Shown here: positions 11,207 through 22,400 of the stretch, one piece after another | How positions within the stretch are numbered: the stretch's first letter is position 1 | Layout of the letters: each line of letters opens with the position of its first letter | The notes under the pieces: model-generated | Seen by the model: the letters and a program-made list of their open reading frames with translations, nothing else | What the model was told of the DNA's origin: nothing | The model's database searches: none | Assembly (NCBI GenBank): GCA_033063855.1 | Contig: CP093829.1 | Location: 3,854,243 to 3,918,242 of the forward strand | Length of the DNA: 64,000 nt | Source: Smittia aterrima | Lineage: Eukaryota > Arthropoda > Insecta > Diptera > Chironomidae | Direction: 5' to 3' | Program-made: the position numbers and the translations under genes

Positions 11207-13059
11207 AATTGTACAATAATGCCACCAATATTCCTCGTCTTCCCATTCGCCATTTCCGTTATCATCCCACCAGTATTCGTCATCTTCACACTCTTCGTTC
11301 TTGCCATAATCTCACCAGTATTCAGTTTCCTCTTCCCATTCGCCATTGTCGCCGTTATCCCACCAATATTCGCCTTCCTCTTCCTATTTAGTTTCTTGAG
11401 CCATTTCTTGATTTCTCCTAAAAAATAATTTAAAAAAAGTAAAAAATTAATATTTTGTTAAAACTGGTTGGTTCTTATAAATAAAACTGTACTCGATTGC
11501 TCTTTCCAGTTATAAATCGGGAAAACAAGATTTTTTTTTTATACTCGCTTGTTTTCCCGCTCTATTTTAATTTTTTTACTCACCGATTGAATTTTCGCTT
11601 GTATTTTTTAACAATAAATTGTAAATTGAAGAAAATCCAAAGTCTGCTGAGATACCAATTTTCCAAAAATTTTCATAAAAAAAAAAAGCTTGCTGAGATT
11701 TTTTTGAAATTTATGTTTTGACTCACATCCAACATTTTTTGGAACTGAAAACATGCTTAAATGTGACGCAAAGTGTAACGGATCTGAAAATTCAAATCCA
11801 GTAACTTAACGGAAGCGCCGAAAGTAAACAAAAAATTCAAAACCGGAAAAACAAAACTTTTTTGAATTTGCATACAAAAAAACAATTTTGTGACGGAAAT
11901 AAGTGAATAAGCAGAAGAAAAGTGCATATAAGTTCTCATAAGGATCGCGGTTCATCGAGAAGTCAAAGAAATTTACAATATTCGCCGATTTTGAGATGAA
12001 AAATAAAAAAAAATTTGGAAAGCTGAAATGTGAAAAGTTATTAGAAAAGTCGTAAATTCGCTTAAGTTTTGGTGATTGCCAACAGTTCAATGGTGAAATG
12101 AGCCGGGGCAATGGTTTATCTAATGAAAGTGACAAAAAACATCAAACTTATCATTAACCGTCGTACATATCAAACATCAGAAGAGAAAATTCGTCTGAGG
12201 AGTATAAGGTGAGAAAAACTTTCTTTCGACGATCAAATTCATCTTAGTCTGGTTTCTCGGCTCGTCATTGATAGAATTTAAATTAGTTTCCTCGAGGCGA
12301 GATGCGAGGATTAATTTTTTTCTAATTGCGTTTTGTTTATTTCCGTAACAACATTAAAACTTAAACCAATTATTAAACCTTCATCGTCCTTTTTCTCTTC
12401 ACAGCGAGTGCACCTACGAGTCGTCTTGGCCATCGGAAATCTTCGCTTGCGTTAACGCCTGAGGAAGAACCAACTCTCGAATCAGTAAATGTAAGTTCAG
12501 GACTTGAACGTCATTGAGTGAATGACCACGAGAGTGAATGAATCATTATTTTCAAAGGGTCAAGCCTTTAAGCGAGGCCATGAAAGGTACGCACAACTGC
12601 AATCATGAGTTGAATTTTCATTTGATTGATTTGGTGTCGTTTCCGCAAAGATATTTTTGGATTACCTTATTAATCGCTCTCGATACTCTGACGACTTCGC
12701 AACTGTTCGCTTCGAAAATATTTCGTTCCGTTTGTTGATTTGTCACTTGACGAAAATTTCTTATCAATTCGTCAGCACAAACAATTAACTCGATGAAGGG
12801 AAGCCGAACGAGCAATTCTCGTTTAATTCTTCTCATCTAAATTTTATTTTTTCGAACCGAGAGTGAAGCAGAGACTTGCACAACTTTTCTCCAACACAAA
12901 CGAGACTAAGCTCCGAGGCGTAATAAGTTTTAAAGTTAGCGATAAAGGAAGCAATCGAGCTAGGTTGAAATCGAATTTCAACACACAAATTCAGTCTCGT
13001 GAAGTAAATTGAACAATAAAGTGCGAGATCCGCTGAGCAATGGAAATTATCGGATGAGC

Positions 13060-16000
13060 AATGGAAATTTTTTGACCTGAAATTCTTTGTCAAAAGTCGT
13101 GCGCATTATATTTTCCTAGGAATTCGAATATTTTCGTCGAGACTCTTTCTCGATTTTCTATTTTTATCTGCTCGTGTGAAAATATTCCAAGCTCTTTATT
13201 AATTTTATCTGTTTTACGTAATCAAGTGGATCAAACCTAATGAAGAATATTTTCAAAAAATATCAAATTTCCCTCAAAGTAGCTCGCTCTTGTTAATAAA
13301 GTATTCTTGTCGCTCATCTCGAAAGCTCTCGGGATATCGATCCATCTGAAATCTTTTCATTCTTACAAATCTTTTTGAAATTCTTCCTCTCGAAATCCCT
13401 CAACGAGTCTAAAAGAAGCGAGCGCTTCCGTTTTGCAGCTTCAATGAATTTTATGCGAAATTCTCTTTGATTGCTTCTGGTTTCGCAATTCCGGTTTTAT
13501 CGTTCGAATATAAAGGCGCTGCGTAATAATTAACAAATTTAATTAGTTTAAAAGGGAACGAGAACAAAATTAGCGAGAAAATCAAATTGTTATGTTTGCC
13601 AGTAAGAGGCAATGTGATAGAAATTAATGTAATTACGTGTCTAAGAGTCTTAATTAGTCAGCTTTAGACAACAACAAGTTCCAGAATACATCAGTGATAA
13701 CATTAAACTTCGTCATCTCAATATCCTCACGGCTAATCTCATGACGCCTCGAACGTTTTAATGAAATCGAGAGGCTCTGACGATTACTTTAAGGAATTGA
13801 GTGTTTCATCGAGTGATGGCATCGAGGAGAGTTAAAAATAAATTTAATCTCTTAGCAATGGTCTTCATAATACCCTCGTCCTCTTACCGTCCTCTCAAAG
13901 AGTTATAATGTCAGCTTGGGATCATCGAGAAGGTCGACGAAACTTTGCTCAACTTGAGGTTAAAAATCAAATTATTTATTATTAATAAAGCAAAATATTT
14001 TCTCTGAAAATTATTTTCAGAGGCTTTTAAGGGATTCTCGCTTTCGGAGCTCATTAATAATTAATTTCGGAGCATAAGGAACTAAGCTTTCAATCATTCG
14101 TTGCCATCTGTCAACATCATCAATCATTAAATCAGACTTTGTATCATTTCAAACGTCGACAGCTGTTTTTAATTACAAACGAAGCACTGAGTCGAAAAAT
14201 CGATAATTTCAAGCTTGAGCGTCATTAAATTGTTCTCAAGTAGCGCAAGGATTTCTTGTTACGGAAGTCGTAGGAAATTCTCGGAATAAATTGCTTCCAC
14301 CCAATGATTTATTTTCCAATATATTTAAAATAAGAACGATTTTCCTCATCGCCTTTAACTGCGTCGTCTAAAGTAGAGAAACTCGACGATGATAACCTTT
14401 TTATTGCACACTTGTTGCCGATGTTGTGTTCGTAGCTGCCAGCAATAAAGCTCCTCTTTCCACTCGACTCAGCTTCGAGTATAACAAGCAATGGCAATAT
14501 CAACATTCTCTAAAAACTTGCGCCCGCAATGAACTCTCGATATAGAAAATAAACTTCAACTATCTCCGCTTCAGTCTTATTCTTACAATTGAAGATTTAA
14601 GAAGAGTCTTCAAGTGTTTACTCAATTTGTTAGCATACGCAAAGCTTCCTTAATTGACTCGAAATTCAGTCAACAAAATCCTTCCGCTGTTATTATCAAA
14701 TTTCTCTAATTAGACCTCGAATCTCAAACTCAATTTCCGAGAAATCTCTTTTCAAAACGAGAGCTTAAACATTTTATGCTGACATCGTTTGCGTCGTCAC
14801 AAAGGTAACAATGTCTGTCAAATAAAGATGAATCCACTTATCATAAAAAAAATATCTCGAGCCGTATTATAATTTCATGCTCTCAAGGAGAATATTGGGT
14901 TGAATCAATAAATTGACTAAGCTTCCACTTGTTTCATTTCACGTCTCATTCGTCTCCATCTCGTTTTATGATCTTTTGTGTTTACGCCATCAATTCTCGT
15001 CACAGACAATACACTAAAGTGAGGGGGGAGGCGAAGGAAGCTTTTTATGTTTGTTTGCTCTAGGAGTCGTCGATAAAAATACTTCCTCCTTTACTCGAGT
15101 GAAAAGCAGAGCGTGCACATGTCCCATCAATTCAAAGCTCTCGTACATGTTTTAAGAGAGACAAGGCGAAGAAGAGTACATTTGTTCCATGTGAAGAGTT
15201 TTTCAATAATAACGACTAAACCACCTTAAAGGCTTTAAGCTTTAAAGGTCTTAGAAACAACCGGAAAATAATTTTCTCCTTCACATATTCCTTGCCACAT
15301 AATTCACTTTCCAACACAATTGACATGCTCGTCACAACAGCGAAATCAGCTTTGGGTTTTCCTCTGTCGTTCTAAGCGGAAACTCTGTCATGGCTACGAG
15401 GAAAATTTCTGTGGTTCTCGAAGGAAATGTGATTTCCTTGGGTTACATCAAAAACAATTCAATTAGTCTCAATTATTATTGCAAACCTTCCATGTTTGCT
15501 CTTTCGAAGCGTCAATAGACTGTCGATGACAATCCGACATATCAAAATAGAATTGAATCTTTAGATTCTCTTGTAATAAATGCTCGTTAGAGTTAGCATC
15601 AGTTTCTGATTGTTTGCCAGTCGTTAGAAGGAAATTTATTCTATTTCCGTGTCTGAAGTAAAAACAAAGTAAGGCAAAGTTTCTATTCCAATTGATCAAC
15701 AACAGGTGAGCTGCTGATCATTAATTTTGTTGGGAAAGGTAAAAGTTTTATGGCCCCCAGCCGCAAAAGCCAAGGAAACATCAAGATCGGTCTGAATTTC
15801 TCCCAAAGTCCCTTTCGTAATTAATGTACATCGCACCGTTGAGGTTCAGATAATGAAAGTTCGTCGAAGGAAAAAGCGAATCGTCTCGATTGGAGTTGTT
15901 GATAAGATAAATCCATTTAATATTGTTGTTGATGGTCTGAGTATTTTCCATTCGATAGCTCTGAGAATGAGCTTCGCTTTCTTCAAGCAAATCAAAACCA

Positions 16001-17185
16001 AAAAAATGCTTTTGTTTCAAAGAATTTATTTTTCTAAAGCCATATTATCTGAGCAGAAATCTCTCGCTGTCTTTAGATAAGTAGGAATCATTAACAAAGG
16101 AAATTCATTAAAGTAGAGCTTCTCGAGATAAAAAGTCTTTTATATCCTTTAATGAAAGAGTGTTTTCCTCGTTTAGTAATGAAAGAGCTTCTTCTTCCAT
16201 CTCTTCCCCGAGATTTCATTAATGCATCGTCAACAGTTGAGCTTGAGCTGTCAATTAAACAAATGAATCTAATTCCAGTCGTTCATCTATACAACATTAG
16301 CATGATGGCTTTAGTTGGTACATCGTTCATCTGATGACGGAAGAGCACAGAATAATTGCTAATCACTCTAATGTAGAATGAGACTTAATACCAGAGGCTG
16401 AAACTACGGAAACATATGGAAATCCGTTTGCATAATTAATCAGCAGAAATGAATGAAACTAGGAAATAGAAATCACAAAACCAGAAGGCTTTGAAATATA
16501 ACTGGGGAATTTCTAATATCGTAATCATGATTTGAATTTTGCAATCCTATCAGCTCTGCTTCTCTCGAAGCTAATGCCGCGTGAAATGATAAAAACATTT
16601 TGAATGTTTTCTTATCAACGTTCGACTTGAGCTCATGTCGACTTAAACTTCCCCTTGTAATCGAATTACGCATACCTGATTACACCTACCTGTTTGAGCA
16701 AGGTGGAAAGTTTGAGTAATGAGAAACCTTTTTTTCTTCTCCGACAAATGAGCGAAATGAATTTGCAGAACCAAATTCAGGACATGAATGTAAATATTTA
16801 TTTACCTCCGGATGAATTGAAAAGTTTGCTAAAAAACGAGATCGAAGGAAAACATTCTTAGGAGATTGAGATGGAAAACACGTTTTGTCCATTTCACAAA
16901 ATGTTTTACCCTAAGGAATCATTTTGGAAATTGAATCTCGAGATGAAAGATAAACATTCAACAGGTTTTGAAATTCCGAATGAAATTGTATTCTTTTTAA
17001 AGTAAATAACTTCACTTGCCATTTGTTATTTCGAGGAGAAAGTTTGAAGTCCCTGAAAATGCTTCTGACTTTTAATTACTCAAAGAAAAATTTTCCTTTC
17101 ATCAAGTGCAGTCGTAAGACGCTTAGATAACGAGCAATTGCTTGACAACTTACTTTGAAGACAAAAAACTTCGTGATTAAGATGT
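13060..17185. other. Left-arm segment with little or no counterpart in the right arm
   Basis: Homology to the right arm stops abruptly at about 13,060 (right 24,640) and returns as diverged sequence at about 17,185 (right 23,950). This stretch is 4.1 kb on the left against 0.7 kb on the right. It contains only short, unsupported ORFs and no recognised gene or RNA, and looks like former intron DNA of the Pde8 5' region. Confidence 0.6.
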
Positions 17186-17690
17186 TTATGTTCTGACGAC
17201 TATGACGCTTCGATAATTAATCAACTGAAAGTCCGACACCAGACACTGAAGTTTTGGCGTCAACAGATTATCTGCTCGTTTCTTATCTGAGTCCGCTTTC
17301 GATTAAAATTCGTTGTGAAGAATTCCAGTGATAAAAACAAGCGCGAAATCATCGACATTTGTGTTTTAAAGTAGTTCAAAGTTAATTGCTTCGTCAAAGC
17401 TTCGTCGATCGCAGACTTCATGACTTGGAGGCAAACGATAAAATCGCAATTAAATTGCTTGATAACAAGCAAATCAACTTCACTACAAACGCGACCTCAT
17501 TCGATAACGATAGAAAGGTCAAAGCTGATAAAAAAAGAAACTTTTCTGCCGACGCTGAATATCAAAACCTGCTCGGAATGAAACCTGAAGACGTTTATCG
17601 ACGTCACAATCGCCAGTATCATCAACGATGTGCGAGAGAGGAAAATGATGACTAGACACTTGACAATCTGTCGCCTAGGCCTCGTATCAT

Positions 17691-19444
17691 TTCACTCACA
17701 AGAAAGACAAATCGACAGAATCTCGATCCAATTCCAAACTTCGCAAATCGCTGAATAGCACGATCCTTGTGATAGACAGTGAAATGATAAATTTTCATGA
17801 TGTCGTTTCCTTTTGCCGCGCCTGAATACGCTTGATTGCTGTAATTGAAACCTTAGTTGATAGTTAGAGCGATCCCCTTTCAATCAATGAAAATCGAGCT
17901 TCGAGGTAAATTGCGCAACCTAAATATTTACTTTCCTCCGAATAAATTCCATTCACAAAAATTTGTATTCACATAAAAATTTATTTAAAGTTTTTTCTTT
18001 CATTCAGTTCAAAGTTTTTCAGTTTTGTTTAGCTTTATCGAGGAAATTTTCCTTTTAAAGAACTTTTCTCTTGATTCCAAAAAATTTTTTATTGACTTTA
18101 CTTCCAAACGGATTTTAATCAAAAAGTGATGAAAGCTTCTCATTAATCACACAAACGGGCCACAAAAAAAGAGTTTCGCTCTGCGATATGTTGGGCTGCA
18201 ATTTGCCAACAATCTCCATCAAAGATAATTTGCGGTCGACCCCGGGAAATAAAAGCGATAGAAGCTCATGTCGACCTGTGGTTGATATTGAAAGTCTTGA
18301 ATAGAATTTTCAGCTTTCCCTTCTTTCTTTTGAAAGCCTGTACAACACAATTTCAACATCGATAAATATTATTTTAGGTACACTAACATACATTTCAGTT
18401 TTACAACTTTTTGTTTCTGTTAAAATTTATTTTTAGGACGACCTTTGCTATGTCTTTGATAAATGTTCTGTGATTTTATCTAACTTTTCCTTAAAATGCT
18501 TAGTCAAACATTCATAAATCTTGAGCTGCTTTGATTGACGTCAATGATGTTTGAAGATGAGCCAAGCTTTGTAATGATTTCATTAACTTTCTCGATTGAA
18601 ATCTGATATCAAGCATTCCGAAACAACTCTACGAAATCAAACATGTTCAAGGCTTCTCGTGACGCACTTTACAAAGCTTCCCCTTCCTCAATGATTTACG
18701 ATAATTTTCACTCATATTTTCCTCGTTCTAAACTAAATAGTGTTAAGTGTATGTCCAGCATACATCATCATAAATTACCACCATCAATTTTTTTTTATAC
18801 CTTAGTGTTAAATAAATATTTAGATTTGGCTCTCTCTCTCTATCTCTCTCTTTCTTTCTTTCTCTGTGATTCTAACATTCACACACAAATTCGCTTTACG
18901 CCGAGAAAACGAACAGACAAGTGATTTATATTTTCCATCAACTTGGGGCGAATATTATTTAAAGCCTTTCATCTTCCATGCAATGGAGAGAGAAGAAAAA
19001 AAAAGTTAAATGAATTCTGTTTGATCATCATGTATGAGAGGAAAAGCAACACGATTACCGACATCAAGAAAGTAAGTTATTCAGTCTGTAGCCTCGGCAG
19101 AAGACGAAGAAGGAGGGAAGGTTCATCTGACCTACTAACCGTCAAAATCGCTGCGAAGCGCGCGGCTTTAATTTACTGCCATCCGAGCAAAAGCAAAATC
19201 TTTTGAGCGTCAAGTTTTTTCGCTTCAGAGATCCCACTTGCTTTGCTTGCTTTTCACCGTCAATTTGTTCATTTAATTCGCATTAATAACTTCTTTTGCT
19301 TTAGCTAAACTTCTAAATGAATAATTGGCACATTTACACAGAAGAAATTTTTGTTTAAAAGATTTTTTTTTCTTTGCCAACATGAATCTCTCTGATCCAC
19401 AAACATTAAAGATGGTTTCACTTGCACCAACGGCCCATTAACTT
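17691..19444. other. Spacer DNA, 3' flank of Pde8
   Basis: Not repeated in the other arm. No gene seen on either strand. It should contain the Pde8 3' UTR and polyadenylation region on the minus strand. A pyrimidine-rich CT repeat lies at 18,831-18,865. Confidence 0.6.
18831..18865. repeat. CT-rich simple repeat
   Basis: Runs of CTCTCT and TTTCTTTC, interrupted. Confidence 0.85.
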
Positions 19445-22400
19445 TCACATTAACTCGTCTAATTTCATGTTGGAGATGTTGGCATTGGTGATTGACATTT
19501 GCTTTCGCTTAATATCGTTGAGTGTGTTTATGCCTTGCTCCTCGAACAGCTTCCACTGAGTATAATTGTACTGCATGTACTGAACGAGCTCAGGCATGTC
19601 GATGAAGCCATCCCAAGCGTTCATCATATCCTGAATGATAAACTCGATGAAACCGATCTGACTTTTCGATATGGAGCAAGAAGCCCTGCGGGGAATCAAA
19701 GAGAAGTAAATTGATTTTGTGTCGATTCTTGTTGTTTCTTATCCCGCTTACCTATCGAACATCGGCATCACAATCGGCATCCCTTTGCGTTTCTCCTCAT
19801 CAGTCTGTGTGAAATATTCCTCGGCGATCCTGGAAGTGTTGAAATTTAATTAAATGCTAATGAGGATGAATGTTAAATGGTAATCATTACCGGCGAGCCC
19901 ATTCCACGCAATACTTCAATGGCCTGGTAGGATTGCTGACGTCAGAGCATTTGATAAGCATCCGGCGAATCAGCATTTGATTGTCTTCATCGTTAGGCAA
20001 CTGAGAAAGAGAAAGAAAAAAAGCCAAAGTAATTTAACGTCATGCTTCTTTAGATTCGCAAGTAAGTGAGCACTCACATCTTTGTTCTCAACGTCGTTGC
20101 CGAAAACGCTGACAAACTTAGCCAAATGTTCAAAGTGTCTCGTCATCTCCGTCGCAAGAATCATATCGATGATGACTGAACGAGCCAGCTTGTACATGTC
20201 TCGATCCAGATTCTTGAAAATATTGATTTTCTCGTCAGACAATGTTAGACGGAAGGTGGTCGCTGCGTGATGCGATTCAAGAACGCAAATGTCATTATAG
20301 AGAAGGGCGAGTGAATTGTCTGAGTTGCAAAGGAACGCTGATGACCTTCCAGGATGGTCGATATCATGAACTGCTGATGCGATTAGAGCTGTTGCCTCAT
20401 CAAGTCGATCCATGATCTTTAAGTCTCGATTCGTTAGCTGTTGCAGATAACATGCTGTTGCCTAGCGGGAGAGGAAATCAAAATTTATTTTCTCATGTCA
20501 TTGAAAGAAAAAGGAGGAAAATTTTTCTTTGGTCTCGAAGATGTTTGAATAACGAGTTTGTTTGAATAAGAGAATTTTAATCGCGCACCTGCATGACGTC
20601 AGCTGCGTGCGTGCTGTTGTGATAAGTGTTTACGTTGTGATAATGCGATTCGATAACAATCAACCACGATCTGAACGTCAGTTCATCGCAATTGAAAGTG
20701 TTGAAGACGTCGAATCGTCGGAAGAGCTCCATCCCTAAGAACACCAAAGGCTGCTTCTCTGTGAGTTCTTCGAGACGGAAAATCTCAAAGTCCCAGTCAA
20801 GAGCATTGGTAAGCATCTCAACGACTTGCGCTGGAACTTTGAAGTGAGAGACGGCATTGCTGGTGCTTGATTGTCGGCTTCCGGATCGAATTATCGATTC
20901 ATTTGAGCTACGACGTGACGAAACATTGTTCGTCGGACCCTGCTGTTGATCACAAAGGAAATATTTGAATAAATATTTGTTTAGAAAACTCTTTGATCAA
21001 CTTACAGTCAACAAAGCTCCAATCAAATCAGTCGCAGTTGGATCCTCAGGGCGAATCTCTTTGATTTGAGGACTGTAGAGACCTTCGCGTTTCAAGAACT
21101 CAATAACACGATCTAAAAGCTTCGCTTCATCATTCGAACAATTTTCTTGAACTTGCGCAAGGATCGATAAGACTTTGGTAATGGGAGCTTCGAGGGGAAG
21201 GGACGAGAGCTTTGCTAAGCTCGTACGTCTTAAGCCATCCGATGCGATTGATCGAATGTCGAAGCTTCCGCGTCTTATTGAGTGCAGTGAACCACGAGGC
21301 TCTTTCGCTTGCGGTATCGATGGCAAACCCATCTCGTGACTGTTCGCTTGTGCACTACTTAACGTTAAAACTAGATGAGTTGTTGATTTGCCAAGGCAAG
21401 CGACGGGCGATGCACGAACGTGTAGAAGCATTGGATCTTGCATTTTACGGTTAAACGACAAAGTTCCATCAAAGTCTTTCAGTCTATTGGTTTGGCTTAG
21501 AAGAAGAGCAACGTCGGAATTGATGAGATCTTGTAGTGGGCGACCAACGATTTCGTCCTAATTAGGAGAAGATGTAAGAAGATTTGAGACTAAGGAAAGT
21601 CCTTGAACTTACAACTTTCAATCCCAAAATTCGTTCCGTTGTTTTGTTCGTGTACTGTATTCTTAAAGCATCATCTGTAATGATGATTGTGTCCCGTGTA
21701 CGATGAAGGGCTGCGTAAAGAGCTTGTTGCGTTGCGATTACATTCTGTGGTCGGATCAGCGAATGTAAAATCTGCCGCAGCTCGGAGCTACAAATTGAAA
21801 CATGTGGAGATTCGATGATGCACTGTAAACGGAGACAAATTGTCAAGCCCACAATTCGATAAATCCTCGACCATCACTCACCCTGTTAAATCCAACGTCG
21901 AGAAGTGATAAAACGGCCGTATCGTCCTTCTCGAAAACACTTTAATTTAAATAAAAACGGAAATGAGTTTTTTTTAATGAATTTTGGATTGTTTTGGATG
22001 AATAAAACAAAAGCGAGAGAGCTTAGCAACAGGTGAAAGGAGCTTAACGCACCTTTTCTTAACAACCGCAACCATGGCAGTGTATTGGCTTCCTTTCGAG
22101 TTTCTCAGCGACCTATTTCATAATGTAAAATAAATAATTAAAACAATGAAGTAACTGTGAGAGAGAGAATGGTCATTCACCTTCCCATCGACTCGAAGTC
22201 AATGTTCTTGCATCTTCCATCAACAATCACTAGATGATGTCCTCCATGAGTTGGACTTTGAAACAGATCCAAGGCCGTGTCGACGCTCTTTGCTCTCGAC
22301 GATTCAATGTTGAGACGCTCGCATGACCGGGTCATTGCATCAGAGACTTGATCGTCTTTATGGAAGACGAGGAGTGCTCGAATGGCTGGGTTTGGCGGGA

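Larger units (their letters stand above)
11030..11404 (-). pseudogene. 125-codon frame with EYWWD repeats, two in-frame stops
   Basis: The frame opens at ATG 11,404 (MAQETK) and ends at TAA 11,030-11,032. It contains three acidic, Trp-rich repeats of about 15 residues (EYWWDNGDNGEWEEE, EYW-stop-DYGKNEECEDD, EYWWDDNGNGEWEDE), then EYWWHYCTIG, two related GFSxAEE segments, and a hydrophobic Cys/Phe tail (WWSCCFGFFFK). There are only two breaks: TAG at codon 7 (11,384-11,386), and TGA at codon 31 (11,312-11,314), exactly where the other repeats have TGG. A splice acceptor (ATTTTTTAG) lies just upstream of the ATG. The family is not recognised. Few lesions and clear repeat structure argue for a recently decayed gene, or less likely stop readthrough. 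Confidence 0.55.
10579..12257 (-). mobile_element. Left-arm-only insertion of about 1.66 kb carrying a decayed gene
   Basis: The right arm reads straight from AATGCGG to the CTCGGCTCG...TTGATAG sequence, whereas the left arm has about 1.66 kb between them. The insert is more AT-rich than its flanks and holds exon-like blocks on the minus strand separated by A/T-rich intron-like DNA. I see no terminal repeats, no clear target-site duplication and no transposase, so the mechanism is unknown. A deletion from the right arm is the other possibility. Confidence 0.65.
1..17690 (+). repeat. Left arm of a giant inverted repeat
   Basis: The reverse complement of this stretch reappears at about 23,390-36,106. 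Left position p pairs with about 36,011-36,031 minus p up to 10,578, with 37,694 minus p for 12,258-13,060, and with about 41,100-41,140 minus p for 17,185-17,690. The first jump is a left-only insertion of about 1.66 kb; the second is about 3.4 kb of extra left-arm DNA. The arm is already inside ERMP1 at base 1, so it continues upstream of the window. Identity is near complete across most of 1,858-13,060, and clearly lower at both ends and around 4,300-4,900. Seen directly by matching encoded ORFs and non-coding sequence. Confidence 0.93.
7235..17690 (+). pseudogene. Orphan 5' half of Pde8 in the left arm
   Basis: Inverted copy of the 5' end of the Pde8 gene. Exon 1 (7,235-7,631; coding from 7,431) encodes the MGCSPS start with the same protein sequence as the intact gene. 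Exon 2 (7,697-7,799) and exon 3 (12,405-12,490) keep frame and splice sites. The copy of exon 4 (about 17,395-17,690) has lost the region of the MVDSC start codon, has TAG where the intact copy reads GTA, and breaks off after a small deletion with a stop at 17,653-17,655. No PAS or phosphodiesterase exon follows on this strand. If transcribed it could yield only a short protein with an acylated N terminus (about 130 residues plus whatever is read next). Calling it a pseudogene is inference; the first three exons themselves are undamaged. Confidence 0.8.

Noticed and set aside
11009..11428. Plus-strand 139-codon ORF with repetitive Phe/Pro/Ile sequence
   Set aside because: It is the antisense shadow of the EYWWD frame; its repeat structure comes from the repeats on the minus strand.
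18643..19206. ORFs in the spacer 3' of Pde8
   Set aside because: They run through the CT simple repeat and show no domain or splice support.
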